The position numbers and the translations under genes were made by a program. Shown one piece after another: positions 50,779 through 59,426 of a stretch of DNA of 64,000 nucleotides. Location: the NCBI GenBank assembly GCA_039822105.1, contig JBCBMW010000002.1, positions 310,001 through 374,000 of the forward strand. The letters run 5' to 3'. Within the stretch, counting starts at the first letter, position 1. The number at the start of each line of letters is the position of its first letter. The DNA is from Parvularcula sp039822105 (lineage in GTDB: Bacteria; Pseudomonadota; Alphaproteobacteria; Caulobacterales; Parvularculaceae). The notes beneath the pieces were generated by a model. It did not search any database. It had not been told where the DNA came from and worked only from the letters and a program-made list of their open reading frames with translations.

Positions 50779-51189
50779 ATGCGTTTCATTGGCCGCATTC
50801 TTGTGGCGCTGCTCGTTTTGGCTGCGCTGCCCGCTCACATGATTGTTCCGGCGCTCTACATCGCGTCCTACACGAGCCCTTACGTCTATGACTTGCTGTC
50901 AGGTGCTGATCCTTTGATCACGAGCTATGCGGACGCGGGCCTGGTACCAGCTCTCTTGCTGGCCGTGTCGTGTGTTTTGTTGGTCGTGACGTTTGTGCAG
51001 ACGCTGTTCCACCGCGGTCAGCCAGCCCTCTTGGTGTTCCTCGCTGCAATCCTTGATGCAACATCGCTCTACGCCGCCAACACGCTGGGCTACACAAGCC
51101 TAGGACTAAGCCCGCTACAGATTGGCGTACTCGGTGCAGGGATCATTATCCTGTGGCTGCTCGTCCGCGCGGTGCAGCCTAAGCGGTAA
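50779..51189 (+). CDS. Small four-helix membrane protein
   Basis: A 136-residue plus-strand protein from the ATG at 50779. Four hydrophobic segments (ILVALLVLAALPAHMIVPAL; LVPALLLAVSCVLLVVTFVQ; PALLVFLAAILDATSLYAAN; IGVLGAGIIILWLLV). It lies between prpB and prpD, transcribed against both. Not recognised. Confidence 0.7.
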   Translation: MRFIGRILVALLVLAALPAHMIVPALYIASYTSPYVYDLLSGADPLITSYADAGLVPALLLAVSCVLLVVTFVQTLFHRGQPALLVFLAAILDATSLYAANTLGYTSLGLSPLQIGVLGAGIIILWLLVRAVQPKR

Positions 51190-51192
51190 GAA

Positions 51193-51214
51193 GAGGCCGA
51201 CAAAGGCCGGCCTC
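51193..51214. terminator. Hairpin terminator between convergent genes
   Basis: Arms GAGGCCG and CGGCCTC with an eight-base loop lie directly after the membrane protein stop and before the prpD end, in position to stop transcription from both sides. The T-tract is short on each strand. Confidence 0.55.
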
Positions 51215-51227
51215 CCCTCAACTTTTC

Positions 51228-52772
51228 TTAGAACAGACCTTGTGCCGTGTTCGTCTCAATCTTGGAGGCGTCGACGACGGGGTTCATGAGGCGCACATCT
51301 GCCGCTGAGAGGTTGGGCAAGTTCTGGACGAGATCCAGGAAGCGCTCGATTTCTGATGCCGCGAGAATCTCTTCCGTCAGGGTCCGGAATTTCCCGATAT
51401 AGTGCTCCCGCTCGAACGGACGCGCGCCATCAGGGTGCGCGTTGGCGAGTGCCTTTTCATCCTCAAGGACAGTGCCGTCTTCCATCGTGACAACGACCTT
51501 CGCGCCGAAGGCTTTCGTCTTAGGATCTTGGCTGTGGTAGCGGCGGGTCCATTCTGGATCTTCCGTCGTCTCGATCTTGTGCCACAGGCGGACCGTATCC
51601 TCACGCTGCGCACGTTCTGGGGCATACGAACGAACGTGGTGCCACTCGCCGTCTTGGAGCGCGACCGCGAAGATATACATGATCGAGTGGTCGAGGGTCT
51701 CGCGGCTGGCCTTCGGATCCATCTTTTGCGGATCGCCTGAACCGGTACCGATCACATAATGTGTGTGGTGCGAGGTGTGCAGAACAATCGACTTCACCTT
51801 ATCAAAGCCGCCAGCATCACGGATCTTCGGCCCCATGTCGAAGGCGAGGTCAATCAGCGCCTGGGACTGGTACTCCGCCGAGTGCTCTTTGGTGTAGGTG
51901 TCGAGGATCTGGCGCTTCGCCTCTCCTGCACCCGGCAGCGGCACGGTGTAGGTGGGCTCGTAAGGGCTGCCGCCCTGATCGCGCGAGGTCCGGCCATTGA
52001 GGATGAAGCTGATGATCGAGTCTTCGCCCTCATAGATCGGGGACGGAGCACCTTCACCGCGCATCGCCCGGTCGACGGCCTCAATCGCCTGCTTGCCTGC
52101 ATAGGCAGGAGCGAAAGCTTTCCACGAGCTGATCTCGCCTTTGCGCGACTGGCGTGTGGTCACCGTACAGTGGAGGGCCTGCTGCACCGCTTGGAAGATC
52201 ACATCGGAGGAAAGCCCCATCAGGGTGCCAACAGCAGCCGAGGCTGACGGCCCGATATGCGCGATGTGGTCGATTTTGTGCTCGTGCAGGCAGATGCCTT
52301 TCACCAGCGCGACCTGGATCTCATAGCCCGTGAGGATACCGCGCAGAAGATCAGCGCCGGAACGCTCTTTCTGCTGAGCAACAGCGAGCACGGGCGGGAT
52401 GTTGTCGCCAGGGTGAGAATAGTCGGCGGCCAGGAACGTGTCGTGGAAATCAAGCTCGCGCACGGCCGTGCCGTTCGCCCAAGCCGCCCACTCTGCAGCA
52501 ACGCCTTGGCCTTCGGGCAGACCAAAGAGGGTTGCGCCGCCTGCCCGCGGGTGCGCCAGCGCCTGGGCCCGGGCCGTCTTGATCGGACCGCGATTGACCG
52601 ACGCGATCGCCACCGATGCGTTATCGATGATGCGGTTGATCACCATCTCGGTGGCCTCAGCGTCAGGCTCCACCGCGTCTGCAGCCACTTCGGCGATTTT
52701 CCAGGCCAGCTGGTCTTCGCGAGCCAGTTTGTCCTTGGAAGGGTGGGCGCGGACTTGGTGATCAATCGTCAT
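51228..52772 (-). CDS. prpD: 2-methylcitrate dehydratase (MmgE/PrpD family)
   Basis: A 514-residue protein matching PrpD along its length: MVINRIIDNASVAIASVN, LDFHDTFLAADYSHPGDNIPP, SAAVGTLMGL and the SRKGEISSWKAFAPAYA segment. It dehydrates methylcitrate to methylaconitate without an iron-sulfur cluster. A membrane protein gene separates it from prpB on the other strand. Confidence 0.92.
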   Translation of the reverse strand: MTIDHQVRAHPSKDKLAREDQLAWKIAEVAADAVEPDAEATEMVINRIIDNASVAIASVNRGPIKTARAQALAHPRAGGATLFGLPEGQGVAAEWAAWANGTAVRELDFHDTFLAADYSHPGDNIPPVLAVAQQKERSGADLLRGILTGYEIQVALVKGICLHEHKIDHIAHIGPSASAAVGTLMGLSSDVIFQAVQQALHCTVTTRQSRKGEISSWKAFAPAYAGKQAIEAVDRAMRGEGAPSPIYEGEDSIISFILNGRTSRDQGGSPYEPTYTVPLPGAGEAKRQILDTYTKEHSAEYQSQALIDLAFDMGPKIRDAGGFDKVKSIVLHTSHHTHYVIGTGSGDPQKMDPKASRETLDHSIMYIFAVALQDGEWHHVRSYAPERAQREDTVRLWHKIETTEDPEWTRRYHSQDPKTKAFGAKVVVTMEDGTVLEDEKALANAHPDGARPFEREHYIGKFRTLTEEILAASEIERFLDLVQNLPNLSAADVRLMNPVVDASKIETNTAQGLF

Positions 52773-52831
52773 CGGGCATCTCCTGTGTTCGTCAGGAGGG
52801 CCGGTAGCGCGGCCAGTGGCCTAAGCCAAGG

Positions 52832-53683
52832 TCACTCAGCGGGTTGCAGAGACGCAGGTTTTTCGGGTTCCACGCCCGCGCCCCTTGGTGACAGGATCTG
52901 CCGCTGCCAAGAAACCGGGGCCAGATTTTCTGTTCCGAACTTCTCTGGGTACTGACGCGTGATTTTGGCGGTCCCAAAGATCACGTCCCACAAGAAAAAG
53001 AGATTGCCGAAATTGCCTTTGTAATGGGTCACACCATCACTGAGATGCTTGCCGTGATGCATGAAGTGGGTGGATGGCGTGGAGATCACCCGCTCGACCA
53101 CCCAAGCGACGGGGCTGAGCCACGGCGTCTGATAGAGAAACCGGTCCCATTTGAGATCGGAATGCGCGCCGAAAATCACCGCCTGCTTCACAATCAAAAA
53201 GAGCGCGTAGGCCCAGCCAAAACCCATATAGACAAGGGCCGCGGAGAACCAGATCGACGGCATGAACGCGTAGTAAAAGGCGTTGTTGCGGTAAACAATG
53301 CGTACGGACATATAGCCCGCCTCATGGTGCCCGCGATGAAGGCCATAGAGCCACGGATACGTGTGCGACGCGCGATGCCACCAATACTGCATCATGTCAT
53401 CAAAGATCGCGAACATGAGAAGCTGCAGCGCGAACGGCCAATGCGCCCACGCTCCTGCCGCTTCAGGAACGGCAGCGCCCAGCATGACGTTCACGAACAG
53501 AAAGACGCCCGGCACCACCAAGAATGAGAGGACGGCATAGGCCGTCATGTCCGCGGTGAGGTCACCGTCCTTCTGGCCTGCCTTTCGGAAGAAACCGCCG
53601 CGCCACGCCTCCATAACCCCGATGGCAACGAAAAGGCCCAAGACGACGAGCTTGGCGGTCGATACATCCATTGCGGTCCTCAT
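52832..53683 (-). CDS. Fatty-acid hydroxylase/sterol desaturase family protein
   Basis: A 283-residue di-iron membrane enzyme with histidine clusters WWHRASH, LHRGHHEAG and HFMHHGKHL and about four membrane helices. Such enzymes hydroxylate or desaturate lipids, often hopanoids, carotenoids or fatty acids. The start at 53683 (or ATG at 53671) lies just past a palindrome. Substrate unknown. Confidence 0.88.
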   Translation of the reverse strand: MRTAMDVSTAKLVVLGLFVAIGVMEAWRGGFFRKAGQKDGDLTADMTAYAVLSFLVVPGVFLFVNVMLGAAVPEAAGAWAHWPFALQLLMFAIFDDMMQYWWHRASHTYPWLYGLHRGHHEAGYMSVRIVYRNNAFYYAFMPSIWFSAALVYMGFGWAYALFLIVKQAVIFGAHSDLKWDRFLYQTPWLSPVAWVVERVISTPSTHFMHHGKHLSDGVTHYKGNFGNLFFLWDVIFGTAKITRQYPEKFGTENLAPVSWQRQILSPRGAGVEPEKPASLQPAE

Positions 53684-53686
53684 TTA

Positions 53687-53707
53687 GTGACACGAGGTGT
53701 GTCACTA
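53687..53707. promoter_or_regulatory. Perfect palindrome before the hydroxylase gene
   Basis: Eight-base arms AGTGACAC and GTGTCACT with a five-base spacer sit four bases before the hydroxylase ATG and 16 bases after the upstream gene's stop. The place and symmetry suggest an operator, perhaps of a TetR-type repressor not in view. A hairpin role is also possible. Confidence 0.55.
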
Positions 53708-53722
53708 ACACAGAACCGGGGC

Positions 53723-54775
53723 TCAGGCCAGGGCGAGCGGCCCGTCGGATGGCGGCACAAAGTAGCGGTCGATCGCAGATGGCTCGACGGCGCTAAGCTC
53801 AGCCGGGCTCCATTTCGGGCTCCGGTCCTTATCGATGATCTGGGCCCGCACCCCTTCGAGGAAGTCGGGGCCCTCCATCAAATGGGCCGCAACGCAGAAC
53901 TCCCGAACGATGCAGTCCGAGAAGGTTTCCGGCGCCTCGTTCAAGAGCCGAAGGGTCAGCGCGAGGCTGGTGGGCGAGCCCGGCAGGATCGCCTCGAGCG
54001 CCTTCGCCCCGAAGTCGCCGGCGCTCTCTAGGCGATCAAACAAGACATCAAAGCTCGGCACATCGGAGAAGTGCTGATCGATGGCGCTCTTGTCCTGAAG
54101 GTACTGCCTTGCCGGTGTGACGGTATACGGATCGACAGCTCGATCGACAGCGGCCAGGACATCGCCGGTGAGATCGGCGCCCAAAAGCGCTGTGCGGATC
54201 TCACCCAGCTGCCCCTCATCCACCGCGTGGGTCGCAATGCCGCCTGCCGCGCAATCCTCCCCCGTCATACGGGTTCCCGTCAGCGCAAGATAAAGGCCCA
54301 GGCCGCCCGGCAGCTGACGCAAGATGTAGCTCGCGCCCACATCAGGCATAAGGCCGATGCCGCATTCAGGCATCGCCCAGACCGTACGCTTGGTCATGAT
54401 CCGGCGCTTGGCCATAGCCGAGACACCAACACCCCCGCCCATGCAAACCCCGTCGACAAGCGCGATGTAGGGTTTGGGATAGTGCGCGATATAGTTATTC
54501 AGTTTGTACTCTGTACGGAAGAATGAGGCCGCCTGTAGCGGATCAGCCTTCGCTGTTGTGGCCAGCCAGCGAATGTCGCCGCCAGCGCAGAAAGCTCGGT
54601 CCCCTGCCCCTTCGATCAGGACGGCCAGGACGTCAGCATCATCAGCCCACGCCATCAGCTGCTCTTGCATGGCCTGGCACATGTCGAGAGTGAGACTGTT
54701 AAGCGCCTTGGGACGATCAAGGGTGATGACACCCCAACCGCCCTCTCGGGCGAAGCGAACGCCAATGTCAGTCAT
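53723..54775 (-). CDS. 3-hydroxyisobutyryl-CoA hydrolase
   Basis: A 350-residue enoyl-CoA-hydratase-superfamily protein (ECH_2). VITLDRPKALNSLTLDM, the oxyanion loop DRAFCAGGDIRW, DGVCMGGGVGVS and the catalytic-side MPECGIGLMPDVGASY fit the HIBYL-CoA hydrolase type. It acts in valine breakdown, whose product propionyl-CoA would feed the prp genes nearby. The start MTDIGVRF at 54775 has AAAGAAAG just upstream. Confidence 0.88.
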   Translation of the reverse strand: MTDIGVRFAREGGWGVITLDRPKALNSLTLDMCQAMQEQLMAWADDADVLAVLIEGAGDRAFCAGGDIRWLATTAKADPLQAASFFRTEYKLNNYIAHYPKPYIALVDGVCMGGGVGVSAMAKRRIMTKRTVWAMPECGIGLMPDVGASYILRQLPGGLGLYLALTGTRMTGEDCAAGGIATHAVDEGQLGEIRTALLGADLTGDVLAAVDRAVDPYTVTPARQYLQDKSAIDQHFSDVPSFDVLFDRLESAGDFGAKALEAILPGSPTSLALTLRLLNEAPETFSDCIVREFCVAAHLMEGPDFLEGVRAQIIDKDRSPKWSPAELSAVEPSAIDRYFVPPSDGPLALA

Positions 54776-54803
54776 CAGAGACCTTCTTTCTTTGTTCAGC
54801 CGA

Positions 54804-57443
54804 TCAAGCGGCCGAAATCCGTTCCTTGATGGCCGCGACGGCTGCGTCAGCCTGGGATGCATCAGGACCGCCGCCATGGGCAAGGTCGGGCTTACCGCCG
54901 CCACCCTTCCCGCCGAGCGCCTCGACCGCGAGCTTCACGAGGTCCGGCGCAGGCAACGTGTCGGTCACGCCCTTCACGCCAACAGACACGGAAGCCTTGC
55001 CATCATTGGTCGAGACAAAGGCCGCGACAGCGTTGTCATTGGCCTTGAGCGCTTCAGCGATCAGACCTCGGAGCTCTTTGGCCGGCACACCGTCGAGCAC
55101 AGCAGCTGTCACGAAGACGCCGCCGATCTCTTCTGCCTTCGGAGCACCGCCGCCCATGGCCGCCTTCTTGCGTGCCTCAACGAGCTGTTTCTCCAGCGCC
55201 TTCTTCTCATCTTGGAGTGCGGCGATCCGGTCGGTTAGCTTCTCAGGCCGGGTCTTCAGCGCACCCGCGGCGTTCATCGCTGCTGCGGTCTGGTCCTTGA
55301 AATAGCCCCGCGCCGCTTCACCGGTCAGCGCTTCGATCCGGCGGATACCCGATGCCACGGCCCCCTCGGACGTGATCACAAAAAGCGCGATATCACCGGA
55401 CCGCTCGACATGGGTGCCGCCGCAGAGTTCCACCGAGTACGCCTTATTGTCGTTCAGCGCCTGACCAATGCTGAGGACCCGCACCTCGTCATCATACTTC
55501 TCCCCGAAGAGAGCCATGGCGCCCGACTCGATGGCATCGTCATAGGGCATCAGCGCGATTTGCCCTTCAGCGTTCTGACGGATGACGGCGTTGACCTCAG
55601 CCTCGACAGCGTCGAGTTCGTCCCGGCTCACCCCTTGGTGGTGGGAGAAGTCAAAGCGGAAGCCGTCCGGGCCAACAAAACTGCCCTTCTGGGTGACATG
55701 CTCACCAAGGACGTTGCGCAGCGCGGCGTGGACAAGGTGGGTGGCCGTGTGGTTGCTCTTCACTCGGTCCCGGCGCGCGCCATCCACGCGCAAATCAATC
55801 TCCTCACCGACCTTCAGTGTACCTTCAGTAACCTTGGCGATATGAATGTGGAGGCCGTGTTTCTTCTTGGTGTCAGTCACCAAGATCTGCGCCCCCGCTT
55901 CGGTCGAAGCCTCACCAGCATCACCGCACTGACCACCGCTCTCACCGTAGAACGGGGTTTGGTTGGCAAGGAACATGATCTCGTCCCCCGCTGACGCGAC
56001 CTCGACCCGCTCGCCATCCTTGACGATCGCCGTGACCGCCCCGACCGTGCGCAGCTGGGTGTAGCCCGTGAATTCCGTCGAACCGAGATCATCGGCCAGA
56101 TCATACCAAATCTTGTCGTCGCCAGCCTGTCCAGCAAACTGGCTGCTGGCACGCGCACGTTCTTTCTGCGCCTGCATCGCGGCCTTGAACCCATCGGTAT
56201 CAAGACCAAAGCCGTCACGACGCAGAGCATCCTCTGTCAGGTCCAGCGGAAAGCCGTAGGTGTCGTAGAGCTTGAACGCCGCCTCACCTGGAAGCACGCC
56301 GCCTGTGCTGAGCTTTGCTGTCTCTTCCGACAGGAGTTTCAGCCCACGATCGAGCAGACCAGCGAACTTCTCCTCCTCAAGCCGAAGCGTGTCAGTGATC
56401 AGCGTTTCGGCCCGGTGAAGCTCACCATACTGACCACCCATCTCAGCGACCAGCGTCGGGACAAGCCGGTGCATCAGCGGATCCTTCGCGCCGAGGCTTG
56501 CCGCATAACGCATCGCGCGGCGCATGATCCGGCGCAGGACGTAGCCGCGTCCCTCGTTAGACGGCGTCACACCATCAGCGATCAGAAAGGCCGACGAACG
56601 GAGGTGATCGGCAATGACGCGGTGAGCAGCGGCATCCTCGCCCTCCTCTTTCCGGCCAGTGAACTCGACAGAAGCACCAATCAGCTTACGGAAAAGATCG
56701 ATCTCATAGTTGGAGTGCACGCCCTGGAGGACAGCGGCAATCCTCTCAAGACCCATCCCTGTATCGATGGAGGGCTTGGGCAGCTCCATCCGCTCACCAC
56801 CTGGCTGCTGATCGAACTGCATGAAGACGAGGTTCCAGATCTCAATGAACCGGTCACCGTCCTCGTCGGGACTACCAGGAGGTCCCCCGGGAATACCCTC
56901 GCCGTGATCATAGAAAATCTCTGAGCACGGACCGCAAGGGCCCGTATCGCCCATGGACCAGAAATTGTCCGACGTATCGATACGGATGATCTTCTCGTCC
57001 GGCAGGCCTGCGATCTTTTTCCAGTGACCAGCAGCCTCGTCGTCAGTGTGATAGACGGTGACGAGCAACTTAGACGGATCAATGCCGTACTCTTTGGTGA
57101 CGAGGCTCCACGCCGCATCGATCGCCTCTTCCTTGAAATAGTCGCCGAAGGAGAAGTTCCCGAGCATCTCAAAGAACGTGTGGTGACGCGCCGTGTACCC
57201 CACATTGTCGAGGTCGTTGTGCTTACCCCCAGCCCGGACGCATTTTTGCGAGCTTGTCGCTCGCGGCGCTGGCGGTGTTTCTTTGCCCGTGAAGATATTC
57301 TTGAACGGCACCATGCCTGCGTTGACGAACAGCAAGGTGGGGTCAGATTGCGGCAGAAGCGGCGCAGACGGCACCTCAAGGTGGTCGCGGCCCTCAAAAA
57401 AGCTCAAAAACGTACGGCGGATATCATTGACGGTCTGGGTCAT
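54804..57443 (-). CDS. alaS: Alanyl-tRNA synthetase
   Basis: An 879-residue class II synthetase that charges tRNA-Ala. Motif 1 with TLLFVNAGMVPFKNIF, motif 3 with DTGMGLERIAAVLQG, the editing site HTATHLVHAALRNVLG and CGGTHVERSGDIALF, and the C-terminal DHHA1-like GGGGKPDLAHGGG region are present, and length is normal. Confidence 0.98.
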   Translation of the reverse strand: MTQTVNDIRRTFLSFFEGRDHLEVPSAPLLPQSDPTLLFVNAGMVPFKNIFTGKETPPAPRATSSQKCVRAGGKHNDLDNVGYTARHHTFFEMLGNFSFGDYFKEEAIDAAWSLVTKEYGIDPSKLLVTVYHTDDEAAGHWKKIAGLPDEKIIRIDTSDNFWSMGDTGPCGPCSEIFYDHGEGIPGGPPGSPDEDGDRFIEIWNLVFMQFDQQPGGERMELPKPSIDTGMGLERIAAVLQGVHSNYEIDLFRKLIGASVEFTGRKEEGEDAAAHRVIADHLRSSAFLIADGVTPSNEGRGYVLRRIMRRAMRYAASLGAKDPLMHRLVPTLVAEMGGQYGELHRAETLITDTLRLEEEKFAGLLDRGLKLLSEETAKLSTGGVLPGEAAFKLYDTYGFPLDLTEDALRRDGFGLDTDGFKAAMQAQKERARASSQFAGQAGDDKIWYDLADDLGSTEFTGYTQLRTVGAVTAIVKDGERVEVASAGDEIMFLANQTPFYGESGGQCGDAGEASTEAGAQILVTDTKKKHGLHIHIAKVTEGTLKVGEEIDLRVDGARRDRVKSNHTATHLVHAALRNVLGEHVTQKGSFVGPDGFRFDFSHHQGVSRDELDAVEAEVNAVIRQNAEGQIALMPYDDAIESGAMALFGEKYDDEVRVLSIGQALNDNKAYSVELCGGTHVERSGDIALFVITSEGAVASGIRRIEALTGEAARGYFKDQTAAAMNAAGALKTRPEKLTDRIAALQDEKKALEKQLVEARKKAAMGGGAPKAEEIGGVFVTAAVLDGVPAKELRGLIAEALKANDNAVAAFVSTNDGKASVSVGVKGVTDTLPAPDLVKLAVEALGGKGGGGKPDLAHGGGPDASQADAAVAAIKERISAA

Positions 57444-57559
57444 AGCGCCGGGAGTTAGGACCGTGTGGCCCCAGGCGCAAATGGTTTAGGCCAGCCCCCA
57501 TGGCCACCTCACAACGTGATCGTCGCCGAAAGAAACTCGCCGAACGCCTGGACGCCGAC

Positions 57560-58069
57560 TTATTGCTCGCCCGCGAGGCTGGCGATCCCCGCGCCCATGA
57601 CGAAATCGACCGCGGGCGCAAGGTCTTTGATGCCTGTGCCCTCTCCGCCAACAACGGTATGCGAGGACGTGATCAGTGTACCGCCGTCCTCTCCTGGTGA
57701 GAGCTTGATCGCCCAAATGCATTCCGCGCCTGTGTAAAGCAGTGGGCCGAAAGGCGCCGACAGGACCAACTCTTCCCCGCCCTTCACCAAGAGAACCCGC
57801 CCATGCACCACCGAACCGGTCTCCCAATCCTCCCGCCAGGCTGATCCGGCCTCGCCGAGGTCTGAGATGTTCGACGCATCGCCCGAGTAGGTATGGTCGT
57901 CCGCCCACCAGGTCGAGGGCGCCATCAATCGGTCCCAAAGCTCTTCTGGGGCAAGAGACGATGATGCCTGGTGGCTCAGCGTGAAGCCCGCTTCGTTGGA
58001 CGACAGCACCTCTGCACTGCCTTGCGACACCAACAACGATAAAGCCGCCAAGCAAGACACTGTCCGCAT
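57560..58069 (-). CDS. Exported SRPBCC-fold protein
   Basis: A 169-residue protein with signal peptide (MRTVSCLAALSLLVSQGSAE). The rest follows the START/SRPBCC pattern (LAPEELWDRLMAPSTWWADD, GSAWREDWETGSVVHGRVLL, GGTLITSSHTVVGGEG). Ligand unknown. The frame to 58180 is not used because the signal peptide starts at 58069. Confidence 0.8.
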   Translation of the reverse strand: MRTVSCLAALSLLVSQGSAEVLSSNEAGFTLSHQASSSLAPEELWDRLMAPSTWWADDHTYSGDASNISDLGEAGSAWREDWETGSVVHGRVLLVKGGEELVLSAPFGPLLYTGAECIWAIKLSPGEDGGTLITSSHTVVGGEGTGIKDLAPAVDFVMGAGIASLAGEQ

Positions 58070-58203
58070 GCCGATCCCTCCCAAAACGCGTGCGCAGTCT
58101 GCGCAAGCGTCAGGGCGGGTCAAGGCAGCTGCGCATGGCGGCGGGACAAATGCGCTCACCCCTGGTACGCCAGCCCACAAACAAACCCCGAGGGAGATTC
58201 GCT

Positions 58204-58620
58204 ATGGGCTCAACGCTCACACCCGTCCTGATCCTTGCCAGTTGGTCGTTGGTCATGTGGTGCTGGATGTACGCAACCCGCATCCCGGCCATGCAAAAGG
58301 CGGGCATTGATGCCGCGAAGATGAAGGAAAAGTCCGAGATGGACGTCCTTCCGCGTGAAGTTCGTCAAATTGCTGACAACTATAACCACCTGCATGAGCA
58401 GCCAGTGATCTTCTATGCGCTCGCTCTTTATACAAACCTTGCAGGGAATGAAGGCGGCTTTGCCGCGGCCATGGCCTGGGCGTATGTCATCTTTCGGATC
58501 GCCCACAGCCTCTGGCAATCCGTTGTGAACTTCATCCCGGTACGGTTCGTCCTGTTCGCGCTCAGCTCACTGTCGCTGATCGGCCTGGCCGTCGCCAACC
58601 TTCTCGCCCTAGGCGGATAA
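58204..58620 (+). CDS. MAPEG-family membrane protein
   Basis: A 138-residue protein with four membrane segments and MAPEG-typical residues (EQPVIFYALALYTN, AYVIFRIAHSLWQSVVN with the conserved R-x-x-H). The family includes glutathione transferases and eicosanoid enzymes; the bacterial role is mostly unknown. Convergent with sufA. Confidence 0.87.
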   Translation: MGSTLTPVLILASWSLVMWCWMYATRIPAMQKAGIDAAKMKEKSEMDVLPREVRQIADNYNHLHEQPVIFYALALYTNLAGNEGGFAAAMAWAYVIFRIAHSLWQSVVNFIPVRFVLFALSSLSLIGLAVANLLALGG

Positions 58621-58986
58621 TCAGCCGGCGGCCGCAGGGACGATCGTCACGCTTTCCCCGCAACCGCACGCGTCGGTTTGGTTGGGGTTGTTGAACGTGA
58701 AGCGGCTCGAAAGCTTCTCCGTCACGAAATCGACCTCTGTGCCGAGGAGGAAAAGGATCGCTTTCGGATCAATGAGGATCGTGACACCGCGATCCTCGAC
58801 CATCTCGTCGAGCGGTTCTTTTTCGGTGGCATAGTCGAGGGTGTATTCCATGCCTGCGCAGCCGCCGTTTTTCACGCCAATGCGCACACCGATGAAATCC
58901 TCGTCGGCTTTCTGCATAATCGCCTGCATCCGATCCGCAGCGCGGTCGGTCAGGGTGATCGCCTGGGGTCTTGGTCGTCTTGCCAT
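58621..58986 (-). CDS. sufA: Iron-sulfur assembly protein SufA
   Basis: A 121-residue HesB/IscA-type carrier. The three Cys sit in NGGCAGMEY and DACGCGES. It receives or passes clusters in the SUF system. The ATG at 58986 overlaps the sufT stop by one base. Confidence 0.94.
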   Translation of the reverse strand: MARRPRPQAITLTDRAADRMQAIMQKADEDFIGVRIGVKNGGCAGMEYTLDYATEKEPLDEMVEDRGVTILIDPKAILFLLGTEVDFVTEKLSSRFTFNNPNQTDACGCGESVTIVPAAAG

Positions 58987-59423
58987 TACATCCATCCCAG
59001 TTCGAGTTTGGCCTCTTCGCTCATCCGGTCGGGCGACCAAGGCGGATCGAACGTCATGTTCACTGACACATCTTCGATACCATCGACTTTAAGGATCGCA
59101 TCTTCGACCCAGCCAGGCATTTCGCCCGCGACGGGGCAGCCAGGAGCCGTGAGTGTCATATCGACGGTGATTTTCGCGCCCTTGTCCTCAGTCGCGGGGT
59201 CGAAATCGACCTTATAGATCAGCCCGAGCTCGTAGATATCGACAGGAATTTCCGGATCATAGACCGTCTTCAGAGCCTTGATCACAGATTGGGTCATATC
59301 CGCGACCTCCACCTCGCTGACAGGTTCAACGGGGGTCTGCGGCTCCTCTTTCGGCGCGCTCAGGTCGATCATATCGCGGGCGCCGGTTTCAGGATCGAAG
59401 GTATCGGTCGTTTGCTCGGTCAT
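58986..59423 (-). CDS. sufT: SUF system protein SufT (DUF59 domain)
   Basis: A 145-residue protein. An acidic N-terminal tail is followed by the MIP18/DUF59 fold: VIKALKTVYDPEIPVDIYEL, LTAPGCPVAGEMPGW with the conserved Cys, NMTFDPPWSPDRM. SufT helps mature iron-sulfur proteins. Between sufS and sufA. Confidence 0.93.
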   Translation of the reverse strand: MTEQTTDTFDPETGARDMIDLSAPKEEPQTPVEPVSEVEVADMTQSVIKALKTVYDPEIPVDIYELGLIYKVDFDPATEDKGAKITVDMTLTAPGCPVAGEMPGWVEDAILKVDGIEDVSVNMTFDPPWSPDRMSEEAKLELGWM

Positions 59424-59426
59424 GGC

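Noticed and set aside
57500..57700. Basic 66-codon plus-strand frame between alaS and the SRPBCC gene
   Set aside because: It overlaps the 3' end of the SRPBCC gene in antisense and lacks a ribosome binding site, although its first 20 codons look coding-like.
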